Below, piece after piece: positions 36,031 to 45,036 of a stretch of 64,000 bases of DNA. Numbering within the stretch: position 1 is the stretch's first letter; each line of letters starts with the position of its first letter. The stretch is from positions 2,476,001 to 2,540,000 of the forward strand of contig NZ_CP081903.1 in the NCBI RefSeq assembly GCF_020091405.1, in the 5' to 3' direction. This stretch comes from Bacteroides cellulosilyticus. GTDB taxonomy: Bacteria > Bacteroidota > Bacteroidia > Bacteroidales > Bacteroidaceae. The notes under the pieces are model-generated. The model was not told where the DNA came from, made no database searches, and was given only the letters and a program-made list of their open reading frames with translations. Both the position numbers and the translations under genes were made by a program.

Positions 36031-37188
36031 ATGACAACAAAGAAGAGATTGATTAGACAAATGATGACATTCATTTGTGGAGTAACATTGGTAGCATGCG
36101 GACAGGCTCCTACCGTGCAGACCAGTTCTGAGTATGAGGTGATGAGAATCACGACATCCGACAAGGAATTGCAAACGACCTATTCAGCGAGTATCCGGGG
36201 AAGACAAGACATTGACATTTACCCGCAGGTATCAGGTTTCCTGACTAAACTCTGTGTGGAAGAAGGTCAGGCAGTCCGCAAAGGACAAGTCTTGTTTATT
36301 ATTGACCAAGTGCCTTACCGTGCGGCTTTGCAGACTGCGGAAGCCAATGTGGAAGCGGCGCGTGCAAGTGTAGCTACGGCTCAACTGACGTATGACAGTA
36401 AAAAAGAATTGTTTGCCCAGAACGTGATTTCCGAGTTCGATTTGCAGACATCTTATAATAACCTGCTGACGGCGAAAGCGCAATTGGCGCAGACGGAAGC
36501 GCAACGTGTAAGTGCCGCCAATAACCTTTCTTATACGGAAGTGAAAAGTCCTGCCGACGGTGTTGTAGGCACTCTACCCTATCGTGTGGGCGCTTTGGTT
36601 AGTGCCAGCCTGCCTAAACCGTTGACTACGGTTTCTGATAATTCCGATATGTACGTTTACTTCTCGATGACAGAAAACCAGTTGCTGGATATGACGCGCC
36701 GCTACGGTTCCAGGAGTAAAGCATTGGAGGAAATGCCTGCTATTGGACTGATTTTGAATGATAAATCCACCTATCCTTCGCAAGGTAAGATTGAAACAAT
36801 CAGTGGGGTTATCGATACTTCTACCGGAACTGTCAGTCTGCGTGCCGTATTCCCGAATAAAGAAGGATTGTTACAGAGTGGGGGAGCCGGCAATGTAGTG
36901 GTTCCTGTTCAAAAACGGAACTGTATCGTTGTTCCGCAAGCGGCTACTTATGAAGTGCAGGATAAAGTGTTCGTATTTAAAGTAGTAGATGGTAAAGCGC
37001 AGTCTGCCCCGGTGGAGGTGACCCGTGTAAATGGTGGAAAAGAGTATATCGTAGACAAGGGCTTGAATGTGGGTGATGTAATTGTGGCTGAAGGCGTAGG
37101 ATTATTGCGCGAAGGTACACCTATTCAAGCTAAGGCAGCATCCTCTGCAACACAAGAAACCGCTAATCAACAAACAAAGGAGGATTAA
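36031..37188 (+). CDS. RND efflux periplasmic adaptor (AcrA-like)
   Basis: A 385-aa lipoprotein adaptor (LVACGQAP, lipid Cys near residue 23). Domains: lipoyl half (IDIYPQVSGFLTKLCVEEGQAVRKGQ), alpha-hairpin about 95-170 (LQTAEANVEAARASVATAQ), second lipoyl half (VKSPADGVVGTLPYRVGALV), beta-barrel and membrane-proximal domain. It links the downstream RND pump to the outer-membrane channel; the three genes are contiguous (3-bp gap, then 4-bp overlap). Confidence 0.94.
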   Translation: MTTKKRLIRQMMTFICGVTLVACGQAPTVQTSSEYEVMRITTSDKELQTTYSASIRGRQDIDIYPQVSGFLTKLCVEEGQAVRKGQVLFIIDQVPYRAALQTAEANVEAARASVATAQLTYDSKKELFAQNVISEFDLQTSYNNLLTAKAQLAQTEAQRVSAANNLSYTEVKSPADGVVGTLPYRVGALVSASLPKPLTTVSDNSDMYVYFSMTENQLLDMTRRYGSRSKALEEMPAIGLILNDKSTYPSQGKIETISGVIDTSTGTVSLRAVFPNKEGLLQSGGAGNVVVPVQKRNCIVVPQAATYEVQDKVFVFKVVDGKAQSAPVEVTRVNGGKEYIVDKGLNVGDVIVAEGVGLLREGTPIQAKAASSATQETANQQTKED

Positions 37189-37191
37189 TCC

Positions 37192-40100
37192 ATGAATCTG
37201 AGAACATTTATTGAACGCCCGGTATTTTCGGCGGTCATTTCTATAACGATTGTCATTCTGGGTATCATCGGGTTGTTTACCCTGCCCGTCGAACAATATC
37301 CCGATATTGCTCCGCCTACCGTTATGGTAAGCACCACGTACTACGGTGCCAGCGCGGAAACTTTGCAGAAGAGTGTTATCGCTCCGTTGGAAGAAGCTAT
37401 CAACGGTGTGGAAGACATGACCTATATGACGTCTACCGCTACCAATGCCGGTTCGGTATCCATTACCGTCTATTTCAAACAGGGAACCGACCCGGATATG
37501 GCTGCCGTTAATGTGCAGAACCGCGTATCCAGAGCTACCGGACAGCTTCCGGGAGAAGTAACTCAGGTAGGTGTGACTACTATGAAACGCCAGACCAGTA
37601 TCTTACAGATGTTTTCATTGCATAGTCCCGATAATTCGTATGATGAAAACTTCCTTGCTAACTATATGAGTATCAACCTGAAGCCGCAGTTGCTGCGTAT
37701 TGCAGGTGTGGGCGATATGATGATTATGGGTGGTGACTACAGTATGCGTGTCTGGATGAAGCCTGATGTGATGGCACAGTACAAACTGATTCCGTCTGAC
37801 GTGACGGCAGCACTTGCCGAGCAGAATATAGAATCGGCTACCGGTTCGTTCGGTGAAAATTCGGACGAAACCTATCAATATACCATGAAGTATAAAGGCC
37901 GTCTGATTACACCGGAGGAATTTGGTGAAATCGTAATCCGTTCTACGGAAGACGGTGAAGTGCTGAAGTTGAAAGACATTGCAGATGTGGAACTGGGTAA
38001 GGACAGCTACGCCTACAAAGGCGGTATGGACGGTCACAATGGTGTTTCCTGTATGGTATTCCAGACAGCCGGCTCCAATGCAACGGAAGTAAACCAGAAC
38101 ATTGACAATCTGCTGGACGAAGTACGTAAAGACCTGCCGAAAGGTGTGGAACTGACACAGATGATGAGTTCCAATGACTTCCTGTTCGCTTCTATCCATG
38201 AAGTAGTAAAGACTTTGATTGAGGCTATCATTCTCGTTATCTTGGTGGTATATGTATTCTTGCAGGACATCCGTTCCACATTGATTCCGTTGGTGGGCAT
38301 CATCGTGTCACTGGTAGGTACCTTCGCTTTTATGTCCGTTGCCGGATTCAGTATCAACCTGATTACACTGTTTGCATTGGTGCTTGTGATCGGTACGGTG
38401 GTGGACGACGCCATAGTCGTCGTCGAGGCGGTACAGTCGAGGTTCGATGTCGGGTATAAGTCTTCTTATATGGCAAGTATCGACGCTATGAAAGGTATCA
38501 GTAATGCGGTTATCACCTCTTCACTGGTATTTATGGCGGTGTTCATTCCTGTATCGTTTATGAGTGGTACGTCCGGTACGTTCTATACGCAGTTCGGTCT
38601 GACGATGGCGGTTGCGGTAGGTATTTCAGCCGTTAACGCTTTGACGCTGAGCCCGGCTCTTTGCGCTCTGCTGCTGAGACCTTATATTAATGAAGATGGC
38701 ACGCAGAAGAATAATTTTGCCGCCCGTTTCCGTAATTCGTTCAATGCGGCTTTCGATGTGGTGGTGAATAAGTATAAGAATGCGGTATTATTCTTTATCA
38801 AGCGTCGCTGGTTGTCATGGTCATTGTTGGTTTGCTCAGTGGTAGTGTTGGTACTCCTGATGAACTCTACGAAGACCAGTTTGGTGCCTGATGAAGATCA
38901 GGGTGTATTGTTCGTCAATGTAAGCACGGCTCCGGGTAGTTCACTGAAGACTACGGATGATGTTATGCTTCGTGTGGAAGAACGCTTGGAGGCTATTCCG
39001 CAGAAACTTCATATTCAGAAAGTAACCGGCTACGGTTTGCTTTCCGGACAGGGAAATACCTTCGGTATGATTGTAGTGAAGCTGAAACCTTGGGATGAAC
39101 GTACAAAGAAAGAAGATCAGGTGCAGGCTGTCATCGGACAGATTTATGCCCGCACGGCAGATATCAAGGATGCCACGATCTTTGCAATTGCTCCGGGTAT
39201 GATTCCGGGTTATGGTATGGGTAATGCACTCGACCTGAATGTACAGGATAAGTTGGGCACGGATGTGAATACCTTCTTCCAGACTACCCAGCAATACCTG
39301 GGTGCTTTGAACCAGCGTCCCGAAATCTCCATGGCCTATTCTACTTTCGATGTGCGCTATCCGCAGTGGACTGTAGAAGTCGATGCTGCCAAATGTAAGC
39401 GTGCCGGCATTACTCCGGATGCAGTGCTCTCTACACTTTCGGGCTACTATGGCGGACAGTATGTATCCAACTTCAACCGTTTCTCAAAGGTATATAGGGT
39501 TATGATACAGTCCGGTCCGGAATACCGCATGGATGAGACTTCACTGCACAATACCTTTGTTCGGATGGCAAACGGTGAGATGGCTCCGCTGAGCCAGTTC
39601 GTTACGCTGACCCGCAGTTATGGTGCCGAGACATTGAGTCGCTTCAATATGTATAACTCCATAGCTGTGAATGCCATGCCTGCCGAGGGATATAGTACGG
39701 GTGATGCCATCCGTGCCGTGAAAGAGACAGCGGAAATCAGCCTGCCGAAAGGTTACGGTTATGACTTCGGTGGTATCACACGTGAAGAGAACCAGCAGAG
39801 TGGTACGACGGTAATTATCTTCGGCATCTGTATTCTGATGATCTATCTTATTCTGAGTGCGCTTTATGAAAGCTTCATCGTTCCGTTTGCAGTTATTCTT
39901 GCGGTTCCGGTAGGCTTGATGGGTACGTTCTTGTTTGCCAAGATAGCAGGATTGGAGAATAACATTTATCTGCAAACAGGTTTGATTATGTTGATCGGTT
40001 TGCTTGCCAAGACAGCCATTCTGTTGACGGAATATGCTGCCGAGCGCCGAAAAGCAGGCATGGGATTGATTGCTTCCGCAGTCAGCGCAGCCAAAGCCCG

Positions 40101-40395
40101 TCTTCGTCCTATCCTGATGACGGCACTTACCATGATCTTCGGTCTGTTCCCGCTGGTAGTAGCTACCGGAGTAGGTGCTAACGGTAACCGTTCGTTGGGT
40201 ACAGGTGTAGTAGGTGGTATGACCATCGGTACACTGGCATTGCTTTTCATCGTTCCGGCTTTGTTTGTCACCTTCCAGTGGTTGCAGGAACGTCTGCGTC
40301 CGGCTCAGTCCATGCCTACCAAAGACTGGCAGATTGAGGAGGATATGGAAGTGAGTAAGAAAGAAATAGAAGAACATCAATCAAAAGAAAAATGA
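37192..40395 (+). CDS. RND-family multidrug-type efflux pump (AcrB/HAE1-like)
   Basis: A 1067-aa inner-membrane antiporter of AcrB type. N-terminus MNLRTFIERPVFSAVISITIVILG is typical of hydrophobe/amphiphile exporters. The TM4 motif [15 protein letters not shown] (about 400-414) contains the paired Asp residues of the proton relay. Two large porter loops and twelve membrane segments are visible. It is closer to classical AcrB than the pump at 9913, and is expected to expel amphiphilic compounds such as bile acids or antibiotics (inference from the family). Confidence 0.95.
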   Translation: MNLRTFIERPVFSAVISITIVILGIIGLFTLPVEQYPDIAPPTVMVSTTYYGASAETLQKSVIAPLEEAINGVEDMTYMTSTATNAGSVSITVYFKQGTDPDMAAVNVQNRVSRATGQLPGEVTQVGVTTMKRQTSILQMFSLHSPDNSYDENFLANYMSINLKPQLLRIAGVGDMMIMGGDYSMRVWMKPDVMAQYKLIPSDVTAALAEQNIESATGSFGENSDETYQYTMKYKGRLITPEEFGEIVIRSTEDGEVLKLKDIADVELGKDSYAYKGGMDGHNGVSCMVFQTAGSNATEVNQNIDNLLDEVRKDLPKGVELTQMMSSNDFLFASIHEVVKTLIEAIILVILVVYVFLQDIRSTLIPLVGIIVSLVGTFAFMSVAGFSINLITLFALVLVIGTVVDDAIVVVEAVQSRFDVGYKSSYMASIDAMKGISNAVITSSLVFMAVFIPVSFMSGTSGTFYTQFGLTMAVAVGISAVNALTLSPALCALLLRPYINEDGTQKNNFAARFRNSFNAAFDVVVNKYKNAVLFFIKRRWLSWSLLVCSVVVLVLLMNSTKTSLVPDEDQGVLFVNVSTAPGSSLKTTDDVMLRVEERLEAIPQKLHIQKVTGYGLLSGQGNTFGMIVVKLKPWDERTKKEDQVQAVIGQIYARTADIKDATIFAIAPGMIPGYGMGNALDLNVQDKLGTDVNTFFQTTQQYLGALNQRPEISMAYSTFDVRYPQWTVEVDAAKCKRAGITPDAVLSTLSGYYGGQYVSNFNRFSKVYRVMIQSGPEYRMDETSLHNTFVRMANGEMAPLSQFVTLTRSYGAETLSRFNMYNSIAVNAMPAEGYSTGDAIRAVKETAEISLPKGYGYDFGGITREENQQSGTTVIIFGICILMIYLILSALYESFIVPFAVILAVPVGLMGTFLFAKIAGLENNIYLQTGLIMLIGLLAKTAILLTEYAAERRKAGMGLIASAVSAAKARLRPILMTALTMIFGLFPLVVATGVGANGNRSLGTGVVGGMTIGTLALLFIVPALFVTFQWLQERLRPAQSMPTKDWQIEEDMEVSKKEIEEHQSKEK

Positions 40396-41756
40396 AGAAA
40401 CAAATCATCACTTTAGCTGTCGCAGCCTTGCTGTTGAGTAGTTGCGGCATCTATACTAAATATGAACGTCCCGAAGTCAAGACCGACGGACTTTACGGGC
40501 AGGATGTAGAGGTGGAAGACACCACCTCTATTGCCTCTCTCTCCTGGCGCGAGTTGTTTACCGACCCGCAACTACAATCTCTCATTGAGCATGCACTGCA
40601 AGGAAATACCGACTTGCAGTCCGCTCAGTGGCGTATCAAAGAAGCGGAAGCCACTCTGTCATCCGCCCGCCTGGCCTATCTGCCTTCTTTTATGTTGACT
40701 CCGCAGGGAGGTGTCAGTAGCTTTGATAAATCAAAAGGTTCCTGGACGTATAGCGGCATAGCATCCGCCAGTTGGGAAATTGATATTTTCGGTAAACTGA
40801 CCAATGCGAAACGCCGTGCGAAAGCTTTGTACCTTCAGAGTCTGGAGTACGAACAAGCTGTCACTACTTCGTTGATAGCCAATGTGGCAAATATGTATTA
40901 TACCTTATTAATGCTCGATGCACAATACAACGTCTCTGCCGAAACTGCCGCCAAGTGGCGTGAGAGCGTGAAGACAATGCGTGCCATGAAAGCAGCAGGT
41001 ATGACAGATGAGGCCGGAGTAGCCCAGACCGAAGCAAACTGTTATATGGTAGAAGCCTCTTTGCTCGACCTTAAACAGCAAATCCGTGAAGTAGAGAATT
41101 CACTTTCTATTTTACTGGGTGATGTGCCCGACGCCATCGAACGTGGAAAGCTACAGGGACAAAGTTTCCCGGAAGAACTTACTGTTGGCGTACCTTTGCA
41201 GTTACTCTCCCGTCGTCCCGACGTGAAGAGTGCGGAACTCTCGCTGGCACAGGCCTTTTATAGTACCAATGCGGCACGTTCAGCCTTTTATCCTTCCATT
41301 ACTTTGGGAGGTACGGCAGGTTGGACAAATTCTGCCGGAAGCATGATTATCAACCCGGGTAAGCTGTTACTCTCCGCAGTTGGTTCACTGACACAACCTT
41401 TATTTAATAAAGGATTGAACATGGCACAGTTGAAAATAGCCAAAGCCCAACAGGAAGAAGCTAAACTTTCTTTCCAGCAGGCTCTGCTGAATGCTGGGAG
41501 TGAAGTGAATAATGCCCTTACCCAAGTGCAGGTGGCCCGTGGTAAAACAGAGTTGCGCGACGGACAAATCACTTCATTGGAAACCGCAGTCCGAAGCACG
41601 CAATTGTTGATGAAACATGGCAACTCCACTTATCTGGAAGTACTTACCGCCCAGCAATCGTTGCTCTCTGCCCAACTGACGCAGATAGCCGACCGCTTCG
41701 ATGAGATACAGGGAATTATCAATCTCTACCAAGCCTTAGGTGGTGGCAGGGAATAA
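40392..41756 (+). CDS. outer-membrane efflux channel lipoprotein (NodT/OprM-like)
   Basis: A 454-aa TolC-superfamily lipoprotein (LLLSSCGIYTKYERPE, lipid Cys near residue 18). It carries the NodT-type features SLSWRELFTDPQLQSLIEHALQGNTDLQ at the start and LLSRRPDVKSAELSLAQAFYSTNAARSAFYPSITL in the second repeat. The ATG overlaps the RND stop (ATGA), so translation is probably coupled. It completes a three-gene pump and is followed by a terminator. Confidence 0.94.
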   Translation: MKKQIITLAVAALLLSSCGIYTKYERPEVKTDGLYGQDVEVEDTTSIASLSWRELFTDPQLQSLIEHALQGNTDLQSAQWRIKEAEATLSSARLAYLPSFMLTPQGGVSSFDKSKGSWTYSGIASASWEIDIFGKLTNAKRRAKALYLQSLEYEQAVTTSLIANVANMYYTLLMLDAQYNVSAETAAKWRESVKTMRAMKAAGMTDEAGVAQTEANCYMVEASLLDLKQQIREVENSLSILLGDVPDAIERGKLQGQSFPEELTVGVPLQLLSRRPDVKSAELSLAQAFYSTNAARSAFYPSITLGGTAGWTNSAGSMIINPGKLLLSAVGSLTQPLFNKGLNMAQLKIAKAQQEEAKLSFQQALLNAGSEVNNALTQVQVARGKTELRDGQITSLETAVRSTQLLMKHGNSTYLEVLTAQQSLLSAQLTQIADRFDEIQGIINLYQALGGGRE

Positions 41757-41793
41757 AGAATAAATCATATACTCTCTCTTCTCTCGTTTCTTC

Positions 41794-41835
41794 ATCCCCT
41801 TTTATCCTTCACGAAGTGGAGTGGTGAGAGGGGAT
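41794..41835. terminator. terminator between converging genes
   Basis: Imperfect hairpin with base ATCCCCT (41794-41800) / AGGGGAT (41829-41835) followed by ATTTTTA, in the 90-bp gap between the efflux channel gene and the converging thioredoxin-like gene. Confidence 0.6.
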
Positions 41836-41846
41836 ATTTTTAGTGA

Positions 41847-42776
41847 TCACTTATTCAGGTACTGGTCAATCTGTGCCACCGTTGCATCTTTCAGCAGTAC
41901 TTTCTTGTCTTTATCCAATAGATACAGGGTAGGTATCGCTTTCAGGTCATACAGATTTTTTTCCTTTATAATGAGTTTTTTATCATACCCGTTTATCCAT
42001 TCTTTGGGGAAATCCGGTAGGTGTCTTTCCCATTCTTCCTTATCTTCATCCGGATAAATAGCCAGTATCTTTAGACTTCCTGCTGCAAACTCCTTGTTGA
42101 TGGCAGGCGCCTGTTTCAGTGCTTCTATGCCTTCTTCACAAGCATGACATCCCGGATTGTTGATAAACAGCAGCGTATATTTTGCTTTCACTCCGTAGAG
42201 CGTACCGCTTTTTCCGGACAGCAGTGTATAGGTGAAATCTTCTGCCGGCCTTCCGATACGATTCTGTTCAGCCAGTTCCCGGCGTCCTTGCGGAAGTATT
42301 TTCTCCGTATCATTCAATACTTTACTTTCCAGCATGGCGTCCAGTACCGGAATGTAAAATTCTTCATTCCGCATCGGAGAATTCGGATCATACAGATATT
42401 TTTCTGCTAAGTCCGTATAATAGAAGAATACGACTTTCTTCTGATCTGCCATCTTATACATTTGCTTTATGGCAGCTATCGCAGTAGTGTCCGGCACTAT
42501 CTTCAGGATATCTATAAAGTCCACCCATGCTTGTTCCGTAACATCCGGAAGGTTGATATAAGTGGTATCGGTAAAATCCATATTGTCCCAATAGTGCCGT
42601 ACCAGATAGTCCGCACGCAATTCGGGAGTGTTCAGCATGGCTGGTATAAGGGGGAGCGTGAATTTTTTTACGGTGTCTGCCTGGACTGCCGTTTCCTTGT
42701 TGTCGTTCGCTTTCCGGCTGCCGCATGAGGCACACAGGATCAGGAATAGGAGGAAAATGTTGAGAGAAGTTTTCAT
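41847..42776 (-). CDS. thioredoxin-like lipoprotein (DUF5106-type)
   Basis: A 309-aa lipoprotein (LILCASCGSRK, lipid Cys near residue 18). The N-terminal half (about 30-180) is a helical DUF5106-like region of unknown role; the C-terminal half is a TlpA/AhpC-like thioredoxin fold with active site PGCHACEE (CxxC) and the cis-Pro loop IPTLYLLD. It probably acts as an extracytoplasmic thiol reductant or oxidant. It stands alone between a converging efflux operon and the divergent MATE gene. Confidence 0.88.
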   Translation of the reverse strand: MKTSLNIFLLFLILCASCGSRKANDNKETAVQADTVKKFTLPLIPAMLNTPELRADYLVRHYWDNMDFTDTTYINLPDVTEQAWVDFIDILKIVPDTTAIAAIKQMYKMADQKKVVFFYYTDLAEKYLYDPNSPMRNEEFYIPVLDAMLESKVLNDTEKILPQGRRELAEQNRIGRPAEDFTYTLLSGKSGTLYGVKAKYTLLFINNPGCHACEEGIEALKQAPAINKEFAAGSLKILAIYPDEDKEEWERHLPDFPKEWINGYDKKLIIKEKNLYDLKAIPTLYLLDKDKKVLLKDATVAQIDQYLNK

Positions 42777-42866
42777 AATTCAACTACTTATATAATGTAT
42801 TGAGAGACAAAGATAATGCAAATGTTTTAATTACCATTTGTTAAGTATCAGCAAATTTATGAAGCC

Positions 42867-42875
42867 TACCTTTGC
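42867..42875 (+). promoter_or_regulatory. candidate promoter of the MATE gene
   Basis: TACCTTTGC matches the Bacteroides -7 element, 25 bp before the start codon. The nearest TTTG (42837-42840) gives a long spacer of 26 nt. Confidence 0.5.
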
Positions 42876-42900
42876 CCCGCTTTTTTAAAAACAATGAGAT

Positions 42901-44235
42901 ATGCAAAGGGATAATTTGGACTTCAAAAACATGAGTGTGAGTAAGTTGTTTACAAAACAACTCTTTCCCACGTTGCTGGGTATGGTGTCATCCGCATTGT
43001 TCACTGTTGTCGACGGGATATTTGTAGGACGCGGAATAGGTAGTGATGCCATTGCCGCGGTGAATATTGCGGCGCCTATTTTTATGATAGCGGCCGGGTT
43101 GGGACTGATGTTCGGTATGGGTGGAGGAATTCTTGCTTCCATTAATCTGTCTCGTGGCAAATTGGTGGTCGCTAATATCAATGTCACGCAGTCAATCGTC
43201 ATGCTGACGATTGTCAGTATCATTATGGGAATACTATTGACAGTGTTCCCCGAAACTGTAGTAACCTTATTAGGAGCCGAAGGGCATCTGACGGAATTGT
43301 CAGCGGAATATCTGTTTTGGTTCTCCATATCCATTCCGTCCACGGTCTTACTGGTGGCATTGCCGTTCTTTGTACGCCTGACGAATCCTAACTTTGCCAT
43401 GTGGGCTATGCTGGCGGCTACTGTTGTCAATATCTTGCTCGATTATATCTTTATCTTTATTTTTGAGTGGGGATTGTTCGGTGCTGCTATCGCCACTGAT
43501 TTGGGAGAATTGGTGGGGACACTTTTACTCTTGGGTTATCTGCTTCGTCCCTCCGTATCGGTTCGGTTTGCCAGGTTGAAGATGAGTATCAAGAGCATCC
43601 GCCTGACACTGAGGAATACATGGTATATGCTGAAACTGGGTGTTTCATCCTGTTTGAGTGAAATAACGATTGCTGTCATGGCTATTGCAGGCAATTATGT
43701 GTTTATGAGCCATCTCGGAACGGATGGGGTAGCGGCTTATAGCATTGTCTGCTATCTGTTCCCTATTATTTTCATGGTGTTTAACGCTATGGTTCAGTCG
43801 GCACAACCCATTGTCAGTTACAATTATGGTTGCGGACAGTTATTGCGCTCCAATAAAGCGTTGCGTTTATGCATTATTTCCGCCGTTGTGTTTGCTTTGG
43901 TGATTAGTGGAGTGTTTGTCTGTTTCTCCGGTGATATCGTTTCTCTGTTCTTGCCGGACCGGACAAGTCATGCCTGGCAGTATGCGGTTGCCGGTCTGCC
44001 CCTGTTTGCTATCGATTACATTTTTTTCGGGATAAATGTAATCACAATAGGGTATTATACCAGTATTGAACGTATTAACTTGGCAATGAGGCTTACGTTG
44101 CTGCGTGGCATATTGCCGGTCTTGTTCTTCTTCGTACTTCCTGCATGGTTGGGAGTGACGGGCATCTGGCTTGCTGTGGCGGCAGGAGATATTACTACAA
44201 CAATCCTTATTGTGTTGTGCAGAAAGAAAGTTTAG
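42901..44235 (+). CDS. MATE-family efflux transporter
   Basis: A 444-aa protein with about twelve membrane segments in two similar halves. The N-terminus MSVSKLFTKQLFPTLLGMVSSALFTVVDGIFVGRGIG and AIAAVNIAAPIFMIAAGLGLMFGMGGG are characteristic of MATE exporters; AMVQSAQPIVSYNYGCGQ in the second half is the repeated QP motif. MATE proteins exchange Na+ or H+ for organic cations. It is likely a single-gene transcript and is followed by the SGNH hydrolase gene with its own -7 element. Confidence 0.93.
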   Translation: MQRDNLDFKNMSVSKLFTKQLFPTLLGMVSSALFTVVDGIFVGRGIGSDAIAAVNIAAPIFMIAAGLGLMFGMGGGILASINLSRGKLVVANINVTQSIVMLTIVSIIMGILLTVFPETVVTLLGAEGHLTELSAEYLFWFSISIPSTVLLVALPFFVRLTNPNFAMWAMLAATVVNILLDYIFIFIFEWGLFGAAIATDLGELVGTLLLLGYLLRPSVSVRFARLKMSIKSIRLTLRNTWYMLKLGVSSCLSEITIAVMAIAGNYVFMSHLGTDGVAAYSIVCYLFPIIFMVFNAMVQSAQPIVSYNYGCGQLLRSNKALRLCIISAVVFALVISGVFVCFSGDIVSLFLPDRTSHAWQYAVAGLPLFAIDYIFFGINVITIGYYTSIERINLAMRLTLLRGILPVLFFFVLPAWLGVTGIWLAVAAGDITTTILIVLCRKKV

Positions 44236-44263
44236 TATGGCTGTACCTATGAATTATTTTCAA

Positions 44264-44272
44264 TACATTTGC
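44264..44272 (+). promoter_or_regulatory. candidate promoter of the SGNH hydrolase gene
   Basis: TACATTTGC matches TAnnTTTGC. It puts transcription start near 44279, which excludes an upstream in-frame ATG at 44269 and supports the ATG at 44293. Confidence 0.5.
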
Positions 44273-44292
44273 ATACAAAAAATACATTTATC

Positions 44293-44982
44293 ATGAAACG
44301 CAACTCTTTCTTATTATTTGTAGCGATTCTCTTCACTTCGGTTTCAGTTTCTTTTGCCCAAAAGAAACTCTCCATCCTTGGAGACTCTTATTCTACATAT
44401 TACGGTTATGTCACTCCCGACACCAACCTCTGTTGGTATGGCGTACCGGAAGAAAAGAGAGAGAATGATGTGAAGCGGGTGGAGGATACCTGGTGGTATC
44501 TTCTTATCAATGAGCACGGTTATCAGATGGAGCGTAATAATTCCTATTCCGGTTCAACCGTTTGCCACACCGGTTATGAGAAAGCGGATTACTCGGATCG
44601 TTCCTTCGTAACGCGTATGGACAACCTGGGTAATCCTGATGTTCTCCTGGTCTTTGGCGGTACGAACGACAGTTGGGCGAAAGCCCCTGTCGGCAGCTAC
44701 CAGTATGCAGATTGGACTAAAGCCGATCTTTACAGCTTCCGTCCTGCCTTCTGCCGACTGATGGACTATCTGACTAAGCGCTATCCGGATACCCGAATCT
44801 ATAATATCACGAACACCGAACTGTCGGAAGATGTAACCACTTCTATGGATGAAATCTGCCGCCATTACGGAGTAACCAATATCCGCCTGCGTGATATTGA
44901 CAAACAGTGGGGGCATCCCTCCATAAAAGGAATGAAGAGCATTTGCGAACAGGTTTGGGATAAAATCGGAAAGCAAGATTAG
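44293..44982 (+). CDS. secreted SGNH/GDSL hydrolase
   Basis: A 229-aa secreted esterase-type protein: signal peptide NSFLLFVAILFTSVSVSFAQ, block I GDSYS with the nucleophile Ser at about residue 32, block III-like FGGTND near 118-123, and C-terminal WGHPSIKGM with the His. Such small enzymes often remove acetyl groups from polysaccharides. It sits between the MATE gene and the alpha-galactoside locus; a role in deacetylating the glycan of that locus is possible but rests only on position. The start is chosen by the signal peptide and the promoter. Confidence 0.88.
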   Translation: MKRNSFLLFVAILFTSVSVSFAQKKLSILGDSYSTYYGYVTPDTNLCWYGVPEEKRENDVKRVEDTWWYLLINEHGYQMERNNSYSGSTVCHTGYEKADYSDRSFVTRMDNLGNPDVLLVFGGTNDSWAKAPVGSYQYADWTKADLYSFRPAFCRLMDYLTKRYPDTRIYNITNTELSEDVTTSMDEICRHYGVTNIRLRDIDKQWGHPSIKGMKSICEQVWDKIGKQD

Positions 44983-45036
44983 GGTATGAGATGAGAATTA
45001 TCCGGTGCCAAAATCAGTAACCATAAGTTAGTAACC

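Noticed and set aside
39541..40380. 279-codon minus-strand frame inside the AcrB-like gene
   Set aside because: Shadow frame rich in Gln, His, Thr and Cys from antisense codons; no start context or motif.
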